DNA from: Aggregatibacter kilianii | GTDB lineage: Bacteria; Pseudomonadota; Gammaproteobacteria; Enterobacterales; Pasteurellaceae | Length of the DNA stretch: 64,000 nt | Assembly: GCF_003129965.1 (NCBI RefSeq) | Contig: NZ_NRCJ01000007.1 | Span: forward strand, 1 to 64,000 | Reading direction: 5' to 3' | Part shown: in pieces, positions 38,131-47,059 of the stretch | How positions within the stretch are numbered: the first letter of the stretch is position 1 | How the letters are laid out: every line of letters begins with the position of its first letter | Position numbers and translations under genes: made by a program | The notes under the pieces: generated by a model | What the model was told of the DNA's origin: nothing | The model's database searches: none | Seen by the model: the letters and a program-made list of their open reading frames with translations, nothing else

Positions 38131-39258
38131 ATGTCTAAGTTAAAATCCATTAATTTACAAGTATATATTATGCTGATTGCCATTGTTGTTATCATGGCAT
38201 TCTTCTTCGTCGCCACCGACGGGGCTTATCTCAGCGCACGCAATATTTCCAACTTGCTTCGTCAAACGTCCATCACCGGCATTTTAGCTATCGGGATGAT
38301 TTTCGTGATTATCTCCGCCGAAATTGACTTATCCGTCGGCTCATTAATGGGATTACTCGGCGGTTTCGCGGCGATTGCTGATGTGTGGTGGGGTTGGCCG
38401 TTACCTCTAACAATCATCACAACATTGGCTATCGGCATTGTACTTGGCGCCTGCACCGGTTGGTGGGTTGCCTATCGCAAAGTACCTTCATTTATTGTGA
38501 CGTTAGCGGGCATGTTAATTTTCCGTGGAATGTTAGTAGGTGCAACCAATGGCACAACAGTTTCCCCGATCAGCAAAGAAATGACCACCATCGGCCAAGG
38601 TTATCTGCCCGATACCACCGGCATGATTCTTGGCTGTGTCGCTGTGATTTGTTTCATCCTGTGGGGATCTTATCAACGCAAAGCCCGTCAAAACCTGAAT
38701 TTAGCGGTGACCGGCGTAGGTAAGGAAACCATGAAATACGGTTTATTCGCAATTTGCATCTTGGGTGCGATTTATTTGTTAAACGATTATCGCGGTATTC
38801 CTTTCCCTGTCTTATTACTGGCTATTTTAGCGGTTATCGGCATGTTTATTGCGCGAAAAACCGCCTTTGGACGCCATATTTACGCTATCGGCGGCAACAT
38901 TGAAGCCGCCAGATTATCCGGGATTAATGTGGAAAAAATCAAACTCATGATTTTCTCCATCAACGGATTAATGGTCGCTATCGCCGGGTTAATTCTCAGT
39001 GCTCGCTTGGGCGCAGGTGCGCCATCAGCCGGTCAAAATGCCGAACTGGATGCCATTGCAGCCTGTGTAATCGGCGGCGCAAGTCTCGCCGGTGGTGTTG
39101 GGAGCGTTTTCGGTGTCGTTATCGGTGCATTAATTATTGCCTTATTGGATAACGGCATGAGTATGTTAGACGTGCCAACCTTCTGGCAATACATTGTAAA
39201 AGGCTCTATTTTGTTACTCGCCGTATGGATGGACACCAGCACTAAAAAGAAATTATAA
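38131..39258 (+). CDS. xylH: D-xylose ABC transporter, permease
   Basis: XylH forms the membrane channel of the D-xylose importer. The 375-residue protein has about ten membrane segments and the CUT2 permease signatures [18 protein letters not shown] and [21 protein letters not shown]. It follows xylG by three bases and shares its transcript. Confidence 0.95.
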   Translation: MSKLKSINLQVYIMLIAIVVIMAFFFVATDGAYLSARNISNLLRQTSITGILAIGMIFVIISAEIDLSVGSLMGLLGGFAAIADVWWGWPLPLTIITTLAIGIVLGACTGWWVAYRKVPSFIVTLAGMLIFRGMLVGATNGTTVSPISKEMTTIGQGYLPDTTGMILGCVAVICFILWGSYQRKARQNLNLAVTGVGKETMKYGLFAICILGAIYLLNDYRGIPFPVLLLAILAVIGMFIARKTAFGRHIYAIGGNIEAARLSGINVEKIKLMIFSINGLMVAIAGLILSARLGAGAPSAGQNAELDAIAACVIGGASLAGGVGSVFGVVIGALIIALLDNGMSMLDVPTFWQYIVKGSILLLAVWMDTSTKKKL

Positions 39259-39341
39259 ATTAGTAAAATCAATGTGATATTTGTCGTTTAGCCGATTTGT
39301 AGTATATTCTTGACAACAAAATTCAGAATAGGAACGGCTAA

Positions 39342-40517
39342 ATGACTATCGAGCAAAAATATTACCGCATCGCGCTATTATTCAACGCCAACAAAGTCTA
39401 TGACCGCGAAGTGGTAGAGGGCGTGGGGCAGTATTTACAGGCATCGCAATGTATGTGGGATATTTTTGTGGAAGATGAGTTTATTTACCACAAAGATACT
39501 ATTAACCACCTGTCCATTGACGGCATTATCGCCGATTTTGACGATGCAGAAACCGTGGAGTTGCTCAAACAGGTTTCCATTCCTGTGATAGCCGTGGGCG
39601 GTTCCTATCAAAACCCGGATTTTTATCCCAATCTGCCTTATGTCGCCACCGATAATTATGCCTTGATGGAAACCGCCTTTTTGCATTTGAAACAAAAAGG
39701 CATTACCAACTTTGCTTTTTACGGATTGGATACAGAGGAAACCAAGCATTGGGCGAATGAACGAAAACATGCGTTTCTTGCTTTAATGCACAAATATGAA
39801 CACAAAAGTGCGGTCTATTTGGGCGGTAAAACGGATTCGCTGAATTGGTCGCAAGAACAGGCGAACGTCACCGACTGGCTGAAAACTCTGCCGCCGCACA
39901 CAGGCATTATCGCCGTCACCGATGCCCGCGCCCGACATATTCTGCAAGCCTGTGAAACCGCCGGTATCGCCGTGCCGGAGCAACTCTGCGTGATCGGCAT
40001 TGATAACGAAGAACTGATTCAATATTTATCGCGCGTATCTCTTTCCTCGGTGGCACAGGGTACGCGTGAAATCGGCTATCAGGCAGCGAAATTATTGCAC
40101 CGATTATTAACCGGACAAAAAGTCAGTGCTACGCCGTTGCTAATTCCGCCGGTCAAAGTCATCGAACGCAGTTCCACCGATTACCGTTCCCTGCGCGATC
40201 CGTTAGTCAAGCAAGCCATGCACTACATCCGCCACCGCGCCTGCCAGGGCATTAAAGCGGAACAAGTGCTGGATCACCTGCGCACTTCACGCTCCAATCT
40301 GGAAGCCCGTTTCAAAGCGGAAATGAACAAAACCATTCACCAAGTCATCCACGAAGAAAAAATCAACCGTGCCAAACAATTACTGCGTCGCAGCGATATT
40401 CCCATTCAGGAAATCTCCGATATTTGCGGCTACCCGTCATTGCAATATTTTTACTCGGTATTCAAAAAAGAATTCAACCAAACGCCAAAAGAATTTCGCA
40501 ATCGGGAGGGGAAATAA
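39342..40517 (+). CDS. xylR: Xylose operon activator
   Basis: XylR activates xylAB and xylFGH when it binds D-xylose. The 391-residue protein has a periplasmic-binding-protein-like sensor domain at the N-terminus (FNANKVYDREVVEGVGQYLQ, IIADFDDAETVE) and a C-terminal AraC-type DNA-binding domain with IPIQEISDICGYPSLQYFYSVFKKEF. Its place after xylH is the usual one. An 83-nt gap leaves room for its own promoter. Confidence 0.95.
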   Translation: MTIEQKYYRIALLFNANKVYDREVVEGVGQYLQASQCMWDIFVEDEFIYHKDTINHLSIDGIIADFDDAETVELLKQVSIPVIAVGGSYQNPDFYPNLPYVATDNYALMETAFLHLKQKGITNFAFYGLDTEETKHWANERKHAFLALMHKYEHKSAVYLGGKTDSLNWSQEQANVTDWLKTLPPHTGIIAVTDARARHILQACETAGIAVPEQLCVIGIDNEELIQYLSRVSLSSVAQGTREIGYQAAKLLHRLLTGQKVSATPLLIPPVKVIERSSTDYRSLRDPLVKQAMHYIRHRACQGIKAEQVLDHLRTSRSNLEARFKAEMNKTIHQVIHEEKINRAKQLLRRSDIPIQEISDICGYPSLQYFYSVFKKEFNQTPKEFRNREGK

Positions 40518-40616
40518 AAACGCGGTGAAAAATATTCGTAAGTTCATTGAGTTACCCCTAACTTTGCCGTCTGCAAAGGCAACCTTTAAAATTTACCGAA
40601 TTTTTTAACCGCACTT

Positions 40617-42008
40617 TTAACCCTTATGAAAATTCCCCGCCCCATCTTCTTTTTTAAGGTGGCTCAAGACCCACAGCAAGGCGATGCCGAAGAGGGCGGA
40701 GGTGAGGAAGGTGGCGCTGAAGGCGTGTTGGAGCTGTTCGCCGGTTTCGCCGATGAGGTGGCGGTAAGTGTCTAAAATCACGGCGGAGACAGCGATGCCG
40801 ATGCTGATGCCCACTTGTTGGGTGACGCTAATATAAGTGGAGCCCGCACTGGCGTTGTGGTCGCTTAGATCGCTGATGGCAAGGGTATTGACGGCAGTGA
40901 AGATAATCGACATGGCACAGCCGTACCACGCCAAAATTAACACCAACAACCAAATCGGTGTGTGCTGCTGCAACAGACTCATAGTAGCAATGGCAAAAGT
41001 CATGGAAAGTGCGGTCAAAATTAATGTTGTTTTATAACCGAAGCGTGCCAAAATTTTTCCTGCGAAGGATTTCGTCAGCACGGAGCTCAAGGCAATAGGC
41101 GCCAATAACCAACCGGCAACATCGGCATTGTAGCCGAACACCACCTGCAACATCAGCGGCATTAAAAACGGAATGCCGGAACCGCTCAGGCGAATGAACA
41201 TATTGCCGACAATGCCTATCCGAAAGGTACGCGTGACGAATATATTTAACGGTAGCAAAGGATTTTGCGCCCGTTTTGCGTATAGATAATAAAGCGAAAA
41301 ACAGCCGAGCCCAACGGCTAAAATCAAGATAGTCAGCCATTGTGCAATGCGTTCTTCGGAGAGTAAATCCAAACCGAGGGTCACCCCAGCCAAGCCGCCG
41401 GCAAACAGCACAAAGCCCCACCAATCCAGTTTACTGATATTGCCTGTGCTGTTTGGCATATGCCTTCCCGCAAACCAAATGCCAAGCACGCCGATAGGAA
41501 TATTCATCAGGAAAATCCAGTGCCAAGTGGCGTGCGTCACCAGCCAACCGCCCACAATCGGGCCCAGCACCGGGCCGATAAGCCCCGCCATCGCCATAGC
41601 GTTCCAAGCAGCAACCAGTTGGGTTTTCGGCACATTGCGAATGATCGCCAAACGTGCCACCGGCATCATGAGCGCACCACCCAGCCCTTGCAACACGCGC
41701 GACCAAATCAGCGCATTTAACGAATGGGACGCCGCACAAGCCACGGAGCCAAGCACAAAAATCGTCACCGCCACCCGAAACACATTCAGCGTGCCGTATT
41801 TATCGGCGATCCAACCGGTGAGCGGAATAAACAACGCAACGGTGAGGGAATAGCTGATAATGGTCATTTGCATTTCCAGCGGCGACTCATGCAAATCGGC
41901 GGAAATGGCAGGCAAGGCGGTATTCAAAATGGTTGCGTCAAGGGATTGCATAAATAATGCCATGGCGGCAATGAGGGCTAAATTACGGTAAGTTTGACGC
42001 TCGCGCAT
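40617..42008 (-). CDS. MdtD-like 14-TM major facilitator efflux pump
   Basis: The 463-residue transporter belongs to the DHA2 (14-segment) drug:H+ antiporters. LFMQSLDATILNTALPAISADL at the N-terminus and SRVLQGLGGALMMPVARL (motif C region) closely follow E. coli MdtD. GWIADKYGTLNVFRVAV carries motif A. The start at 42008 (MRERQTYRNL) is chosen after AAGAGA; a longer in-frame ORF to 42059 lacks a ribosome site. No regulator or membrane-fusion partner is adjacent. The substrate is unknown. Confidence 0.86.
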   Translation of the reverse strand: MRERQTYRNLALIAAMALFMQSLDATILNTALPAISADLHESPLEMQMTIISYSLTVALFIPLTGWIADKYGTLNVFRVAVTIFVLGSVACAASHSLNALIWSRVLQGLGGALMMPVARLAIIRNVPKTQLVAAWNAMAMAGLIGPVLGPIVGGWLVTHATWHWIFLMNIPIGVLGIWFAGRHMPNSTGNISKLDWWGFVLFAGGLAGVTLGLDLLSEERIAQWLTILILAVGLGCFSLYYLYAKRAQNPLLPLNIFVTRTFRIGIVGNMFIRLSGSGIPFLMPLMLQVVFGYNADVAGWLLAPIALSSVLTKSFAGKILARFGYKTTLILTALSMTFAIATMSLLQQHTPIWLLVLILAWYGCAMSIIFTAVNTLAISDLSDHNASAGSTYISVTQQVGISIGIAVSAVILDTYRHLIGETGEQLQHAFSATFLTSALFGIALLWVLSHLKKEDGAGNFHKG

Positions 42009-42370
42009 AACAGTCTCTTTTCGATTTCGGCGGCAGTGAAAAACACCTAAATTTTCCACCGCACTTTTATGCCTCCTGTGAAAAAAGAGGCGAATTTGTT
42101 GATAAATTCTCGGATACCGTATTCTACATGATTCACGTCGATTGCACTCAATTTAATCGATTTTTGTGGTGACAAAGTGGGAACGGACTATTTCTTTTTT
42201 ATATAACGGCGGGACAAAAAGCCGAAAGTGCGGTGCTTTTTTCTCATGTTTTTTGCAAATATGTGATCAGGATCACAAAAAATACCTAAAAAACCACCAG
42301 GCTTAAACGAATAAGCTACTCATTTTTAGGTAGAATGGTCAGCGGTATAATTATCTTTTAAGGAGACCGA
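42009..42370. other. Intergenic control region of manX and the MdtD-like gene, with a perfect CRP site
   Basis: This 362-bp gap contains no gene. It carries two uptake signals (about 42058 and 42226), and a perfect CRP site, TGTGATCAGGATCACA, at 42262-42277. A TAGAAT at 42331-42336 is a candidate -10 for manX, which would place the CRP site near -73. The 5' part belongs to the MdtD-like gene. Confidence 0.8.
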
Positions 42371-43351
42371 ATGACCATTGCAATTATTATCGCAACACAT
42401 GGGGTCGCGGCGGAGCAACTGTTAAAAACCACAGAAATGCTCATCGGCGAACAGGAAAATGTGGCGACCATTGATTTTGTGCCCGGCGAAAACGCCGAGA
42501 CCATCATGGAAAAATATCAGGCGAAGCTGAGCGGCGATCTTGCCCATTGCGACCAAGTGTTATTCTTGGTGGATACTTGGGGCGGCAGCCCGTTTAATGC
42601 GGCGAATCGCGTGTCGGAAGGCAAAGACAACATGGACATCGTCACCGGCGTGAACGTGCCGATGTTGGTAGAAACCTTCATGGCGCGGGATGACGGCCCG
42701 AGCTTGGAAGAACTGGTGGCAATCGCGCTAGAAACCGGTCGTACCGGCGTGCGTGCATTACGTTATCAAGAGCCTGAAAGCAACGAAAGCGCGCCGGCAC
42801 AACCTGCTCCGCAAGCCGCACCGCAACCGTCAGTAGTCACACCGAATGCGGGCGGGCACTTGGAAATCGGCTTGGCACGTATTGACGACCGCTTGATCCA
42901 CGGGCAAGTGGCAACCCGCTGGACGAAAGAAAGTCGCGTATCGCGCATTGTGGTCGTAAGCGACGAAGTGGCGAAAGACACCGTGCGCGCCACCATGCTG
43001 AAAAGCGTTGCCCCGCCGGGAGTCACCGCCCATGTGGTGGACGTGGACAAAATGGTACGCGTTTACAACAACCCGGAATATTCCGGCGAACGCATGATGT
43101 TGCTGTTCACCAATCCGACGGATGTCTTGCGTCTTTCCGATGCGGGCGTTGATTTTAAATCTATCAATATCGGCGGCATGGCGTATCGCGACGGCAAGAA
43201 AATGATTACCAGCGCGGTGTCCGTGGATGACAAAGATATTGCCGCCTTCAAAGCCCTGGATGCCAAAGGCATTGAACTGGACGTGCGCAAAGTATCAAAC
43301 GACAGCCGTCAATACATGATGGATTTATTGAAGAAAAATAACTTACTTTAA
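42371..43351 (+). CDS. manX: Mannose PTS EIIAB
   Basis: ManX carries the phosphoryl group from HPr to the sugar during mannose/glucose/glucosamine uptake. The 326-residue protein has a IIA domain with phosphorylated His10 (ATHG), a Pro/Ala-rich linker at about 138-158, and a IIB domain with His177 in IDDRLIHGQV. It starts the manXYZ operon behind a perfect CRP site. Confidence 0.96.
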   Translation: MTIAIIIATHGVAAEQLLKTTEMLIGEQENVATIDFVPGENAETIMEKYQAKLSGDLAHCDQVLFLVDTWGGSPFNAANRVSEGKDNMDIVTGVNVPMLVETFMARDDGPSLEELVAIALETGRTGVRALRYQEPESNESAPAQPAPQAAPQPSVVTPNAGGHLEIGLARIDDRLIHGQVATRWTKESRVSRIVVVSDEVAKDTVRATMLKSVAPPGVTAHVVDVDKMVRVYNNPEYSGERMMLLFTNPTDVLRLSDAGVDFKSINIGGMAYRDGKKMITSAVSVDDKDIAAFKALDAKGIELDVRKVSNDSRQYMMDLLKKNNLL

Positions 43352-43362
43352 GGGAAATGATT

Positions 43363-44169
43363 ATGGAAATTACCACTTTACAAATTATCTTGGTGTTTCT
43401 GGTCGCCTGTATTTGCGGCGCAGGATCGATTCTTGACGAATGGCAAACCCAACGCCCGTTAATTGCCTGTACCTTAATCGGCTTAGTATTAGGTGATATC
43501 AAAACCGGCATCATCATCGGCGGTACGTTGGAATTATTGGCGTTAGGCTGGATGAATATCGGTGCGGCGGTGGCGCCCGATGCGGCGTTGGCGTCCGTGA
43601 TTTCCACCATCTTGGTTATTGTCGGCAAACAGGACATTTCCACCGGGATTGCGGTGGCGATTCCCCTTGCCGCTGCCGGTCAGGTGTTAACCTATATCGT
43701 GCGTGCCATTACCGTCGGCTTCCAACACGCGGCGGATAAATCCGTGGAGGACGGCAGCTTAACCCGTATAGACTGGCTCCATCGCGGCGCGTTAATGTTA
43801 CAAGCCATGCGTATTGCCATTCCGGCGCTGATCGTTGCGTTAACCGCCGGTACTGACGTGGTGCAAAGCATGTTGAACGCCATTCCGGAAGTGGTGACTA
43901 CCGGGCTTAAAATCGCCGGTGGCTTCATCGCCGTGGTCGGTTATGCCATGGTCATCAACATGATGCGTGCAGGACACCTAATGCCGTTCTTCTATGCCGG
44001 TTTTGTGATCGCCGCTTATACCGAATTCAATCTGGTAGCGCTCGGTGTGTTAGGCATCGTGATGGCGGTGCTTTACATTCAAATGCACCCGAAATACAAC
44101 CAAAGCAAGCAAGTGGTGCAAGTGACAACTGCCGCCGGCGGCAACGACTTGGACAACAGACTAGATTAA
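43363..44169 (+). CDS. manY: Mannose PTS EIIC
   Basis: ManY is one of the two membrane subunits of the mannose permease. The 268-residue protein follows E. coli ManY closely: MEITTLQIILVFLVACICG, DEWQTQRPLIACTLIGLVLGD and IGAAVAPDAALASVISTILV. The start at 43363 matches the homologue and has AAGGGA at normal spacing; an ATG two codons upstream is less likely. It is followed by manZ after 15 nt. Confidence 0.96.
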   Translation: MEITTLQIILVFLVACICGAGSILDEWQTQRPLIACTLIGLVLGDIKTGIIIGGTLELLALGWMNIGAAVAPDAALASVISTILVIVGKQDISTGIAVAIPLAAAGQVLTYIVRAITVGFQHAADKSVEDGSLTRIDWLHRGALMLQAMRIAIPALIVALTAGTDVVQSMLNAIPEVVTTGLKIAGGFIAVVGYAMVINMMRAGHLMPFFYAGFVIAAYTEFNLVALGVLGIVMAVLYIQMHPKYNQSKQVVQVTTAAGGNDLDNRLD

Positions 44170-44184
44170 TTGAGGAGCGATAAC

Positions 44185-45021
44185 ATGACAACCGAAATCA
44201 GAAAAGTAACAAAGAGTGATTTGAATGCCGTCGTAATGCGCTCCAACCTGTTCCAAGGCTCATGGAACTTCGAGCGGATGCAGGCGCTGGGCTTTGCCTA
44301 TTCCATGGTGCCGGTGATCAAACGGTTATACCCGGTGCAGGATTCACAAGAACGCAAAGACGCCATTAAGCGTCACCTGGAATTTTTCAACACCCAACCG
44401 TTTGTCGGTGCGCCGGTGCTGGGCGTCGCAATCGCCATGGAAGAACAACGTGCCAACGGCAAACCGGTGGAAGATGCCGCCATTAACGGTATTAAAGTAG
44501 GTCTCATGGGGCCGCTTGCCGGCGTGGGCGACCCGATTTACTGGGGAACCGCACGTCCGGTCTTCGCCGCATTAGGCGCAGGCTTGGCGTTAAACGGCAG
44601 CATTTTAGGTCCGATCCTGTTCTTTGTTTTATTTAACCTTGTGCGTCTTGCCACCCGTTATTACGGTGTGATTTACGGCTACCGCAAAGGGCTAGACGTG
44701 GTCAGCGACATGAGCGGCGGCTTATTACAAAAACTCACCGAAGGCGCCTCCATCCTCGGTTTGTTCATCATGGGTGCACTGGTGCAGAAATGGACCAGCA
44801 TTAACGTCCCGCTGGTGGTCTCCACCATCACCAAACAAGACGGCACCGTTGAGGTCACCACCGTACAAAGCATCCTAGACAGCCTCATGCCGGGCTTGCT
44901 CGCCTTGCTATTCACCTTCGCCTGTATGTGGTTGCTGCGTAATCGGGTCAACGCCCTGTGGATCATCGTCGGCTTCTTTGTCATCGGCATCTTCGGTGCT
45001 TGGACGGGTATTTTGGCGTAA
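44185..45021 (+). CDS. manZ: Mannose PTS EIID
   Basis: ManZ completes the mannose permease with ManY. The 278-residue protein has the family signatures RSNLFQGSWNFERMQALGFAYSM and MGPLAGVGDPIYWGTARPVFAALGA, with C-terminal membrane segments. The start at 44185 follows GAGGAG; an ATG five codons upstream is less likely. A hairpin terminator follows 50 nt after its stop. Confidence 0.96.
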   Translation: MTTEIRKVTKSDLNAVVMRSNLFQGSWNFERMQALGFAYSMVPVIKRLYPVQDSQERKDAIKRHLEFFNTQPFVGAPVLGVAIAMEEQRANGKPVEDAAINGIKVGLMGPLAGVGDPIYWGTARPVFAALGAGLALNGSILGPILFFVLFNLVRLATRYYGVIYGYRKGLDVVSDMSGGLLQKLTEGASILGLFIMGALVQKWTSINVPLVVSTITKQDGTVEVTTVQSILDSLMPGLLALLFTFACMWLLRNRVNALWIIVGFFVIGIFGAWTGILA

Positions 45022-45333
45022 TGGTTCTTGAGTGGGTCGGTGGGTTAGCAAACCCACCCTACCGATCTGATGGCGCGCGTCTTCTGACGCGTGCCTTTTT
45101 ATTTCATTTCAACGTATTACAACCCCACCGAGAAGCACACGTTACCAACCTCTTGTTAGTTGACTGCGTCGGAAACGTGCGCCGGCAAAATAAACTAACG
45201 AAATCCGCCTCAGTAAACCAAAAGTGCGGTCGTTTTTTTAAATGTTTTTTGTGTGAAAAAATCTAAAAATTATTTCTAAATCACTGATATAATGCGCGCG
45301 ATTTTTTTATATCAACATAATAAGGAAAAAAAC
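45022..45333. other. Intergenic region with palindromes after manZ
   Basis: This 312-bp gap holds no gene. GGTGGGTTAGCAAACCCACC (45039 region) is a hairpin, and GGCGCGCGTCTTCTGACGCG followed by TGCCTTTTT at 45072-45099 is the manXYZ terminator. A CGTGCGCCGGCAAA segment near 45176 resembles one near 50154. An uptake signal lies at about 45222, and TATAAT at 45288-45293 is a candidate -10 for the next gene. Confidence 0.75.
45072..45099 (+). terminator. manXYZ terminator; dispersed hairpin repeat copy 2
   Basis: A 10-bp stem with loop TTCT is followed by TTTTT. The sequence is nearly the same as the orphan copy at 23659-23682, so this is a mobile or copied terminator-like repeat. Confidence 0.82.
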
Positions 45334-45609
45334 ATGGTACCAAGTTGCCCACACTGTCAAAAAAACCTACCCATTCCATCACTGCTCATCAATGCAAAAA
45401 ATTTAACGGAATGCCCGAGCTGTAAAAAAGCAATTACCCCTAAATTAAACTGGAAAAGAGGACTTGGATTCGGCGCTGCTGCATTACTCGCCGTCACATT
45501 CATTCTGTTTCTGCTTTTTGGTCAATCACAAGTCACCAGCTTAGTCGGCGGATTTGCAGGGCTTGTTGCATTCATGATTTTTGGTTATCAGTTTGATAAA
45601 AAAGACTAA
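45334..45609 (+). CDS. Small zinc-ribbon membrane protein
   Basis: I do not recognise this 91-residue protein by name. The N-terminus has two CPxC knuckles (CPHC and CPSC, about 22 residues apart), a zinc-ribbon. Two membrane segments follow (LGFGAAALLAVTFILFLLFG and TSLVGGFAGLVAFMIFGYQF) with a charged tail. The start at 45334 follows TAAGGAA; an upstream in-frame ATG at 45292 overlaps the likely promoter. Confidence 0.8.
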   Translation: MVPSCPHCQKNLPIPSLLINAKNLTECPSCKKAITPKLNWKRGLGFGAAALLAVTFILFLLFGQSQVTSLVGGFAGLVAFMIFGYQFDKKD

Positions 45610-45638
45610 TTTCACTCTTTCCTAACCGAACTCATAAC

Positions 45639-45676
45639 AAAAGGCACAGAATGAATCTGTGCCTTTATTGTTTTTA
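45639..45676. terminator. Terminator between the zinc-ribbon gene and bcr
   Basis: AAAGGCACAGA-ATGA-ATCTGTGCCTTT is followed by ATTGTTTTT. It lies between the convergent zinc-ribbon gene and the Bcr-type pump. Confidence 0.85.
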
Positions 45677-45698
45677 AATCCCAAAACGCGCAAAAAAT

Positions 45699-46883
45699 CT
45701 ACCGCACTTTTCCATCACGTTTTTCCAGCACCGCCATCAACGCGCTCAAGCCCACAAACAAGGCGATAATCCACGACATCGTGAATGGCGTGCCGTTGGA
45801 AAACCACGCCAACAACAGCGAAGAGATAATGCCGCTGCCGTATTGCAGGGAGCCGATTAAAGCTGCCGCCGAACCGGCGATTTGGTTCGGCACGCTGTCC
45901 AGCGCCGCAGCATTGGCACAGGCGGCGATAATACCGTTCATGCTGAACATAATGAACATCGCTACCACAATGCCGTAAATGCCGCCGGTTTCCGTCAAGG
46001 CGAAAAAGAACAACAATAAGGCGGCGGCAAAGGCAATCAGGCTGGAAACCACCAACAAGGTTGATAAGGCAAAACGGCTGACCAATTTACGGTTCACAAA
46101 ACTCAAGCCCATCACGCCCACAATGTTTATGCCGAACAGAAAACCGTAGTTTTCCGGCGCCACGTGGAAATAGTCGATATACACGAACGGCGAACCGGTA
46201 ATGAAGGCATAAGCCGCCACATAAAAGAAGGTGACGCTTAAGGTGTAACGCATAAATTTGCCATTGCCGAACAAAGTGCGGTAGTTTTTAAAGGCGTTTA
46301 GTACAGAACCGTCCGCCCGTTTTTCGGCAGGCAAGGTTTCCGGCAATTTGAAAATCGCTAAAAACATCAATGCACCGATCACTACCAACAACCAGAAAAT
46401 CCAATGCCATGAGCCGATTTTTAACATCGTACCGCCAATAAAGGGACCGGCGATAGGCGCAATCGCCATAATGATGGTTAGCGTGGAAAGCATTTGTGCC
46501 GCTTGGCTGCTGGCGAATAAATCGCGAATCATCGCTCGGCTTAACATCGGCCCGACGCAAGCACCCAAGGCTTGGAAAACACGCCAGAAAACGACCGCAC
46601 TCATGGAATCCGCCATGGCACAACCGATTGAGCCAATCACAAAAAGCAACGTCCCGATAAAGAGCGGAATCTTGCGCCCGATACGATCGCTAATCGGCCC
46701 CCAAACCAACTGCGCCAAGGCAAAGCCAATTAAAAAGCCGGTAATGGTCAGCTCCGCATTGCCGCCCAGTTGTTTTTCCATCGTCGGCATTGCCGGCAAG
46801 TAAATATCCGTTGAAAGCGACGTGGTCGCCATCAACAAGCTCAAAATAAGCAATAAAGAAAGTGAACGTTTTTGAGAAGTCAT
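45699..46883 (-). CDS. bcr: Bcr/CflA-type drug efflux pump
   Basis: The 394-residue major facilitator has the Bcr/CflA signatures STDIYLPAMPTMEKQLGG, LAQLVWGPISDRIGRKIPLFIG (motif A) and RVFQALGACVGPMLSRAMIRDLF, with about 12 membrane segments. Members export bicyclomycin, sulfonamides or sulfur compounds. The start at 46883 is chosen because the family begins close to this point; the ribosome site is weak. A TGAAT-N3-ATTCA box upstream links it to three other units in the window. Confidence 0.88.
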   Translation of the reverse strand: MTSQKRSLSLLLILSLLMATTSLSTDIYLPAMPTMEKQLGGNAELTITGFLIGFALAQLVWGPISDRIGRKIPLFIGTLLFVIGSIGCAMADSMSAVVFWRVFQALGACVGPMLSRAMIRDLFASSQAAQMLSTLTIIMAIAPIAGPFIGGTMLKIGSWHWIFWLLVVIGALMFLAIFKLPETLPAEKRADGSVLNAFKNYRTLFGNGKFMRYTLSVTFFYVAAYAFITGSPFVYIDYFHVAPENYGFLFGINIVGVMGLSFVNRKLVSRFALSTLLVVSSLIAFAAALLLFFFALTETGGIYGIVVAMFIMFSMNGIIAACANAAALDSVPNQIAGSAAALIGSLQYGSGIISSLLLAWFSNGTPFTMSWIIALFVGLSALMAVLEKRDGKVR

Positions 46884-46937
46884 AATTTGTCCGAAAGTAT
46901 AAAAAAGATGCCGTGATTTTAAGGGTTTCACGGCAAA

Positions 46938-46979
46938 GATAAAGTAGGGCTGGTTTCATGGGGTATTGAATGAAATTCA
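46938..46979 (-). promoter_or_regulatory. Shared promoter block 1 (bcr)
   Basis: GATAAAGTAGGGCTGGTTTC begins at 46938 and TGAATGAAATTCA lies at 46967-46979. The dyad centre is 90 bp from the start codon. The same two elements, at nearly the same distances, occur upstream of three other minus-strand units (48700, 55746, 58178). TGAAT-N3-ATTCA is a T-N11-A box typical of LysR-type regulators. Confidence 0.7.
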
Positions 46980-46988
46980 ATAATCAAA

Positions 46989-47056
46989 GTAGGGTGGGAT
47001 TTATCCCACCATTAAATCAAAACATATCGCAAATGGTGGGATAAATCCCACCCTAC
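46989..47056. repeat. 25-bp inverted repeat (GTAGGGTGGGA...)
   Basis: The arm at 46989-47013 (GTAGGGTGGGATTTATCCCA then CCATT) is the complement of 47032-47056 around an 18-nt loop. Each arm is itself a hairpin (GGTGGGATTTATCCCACC). It lies between the carboxylesterase stop (47060) and the bcr control region. Confidence 0.88.
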
Positions 47057-47059
47057 AGT

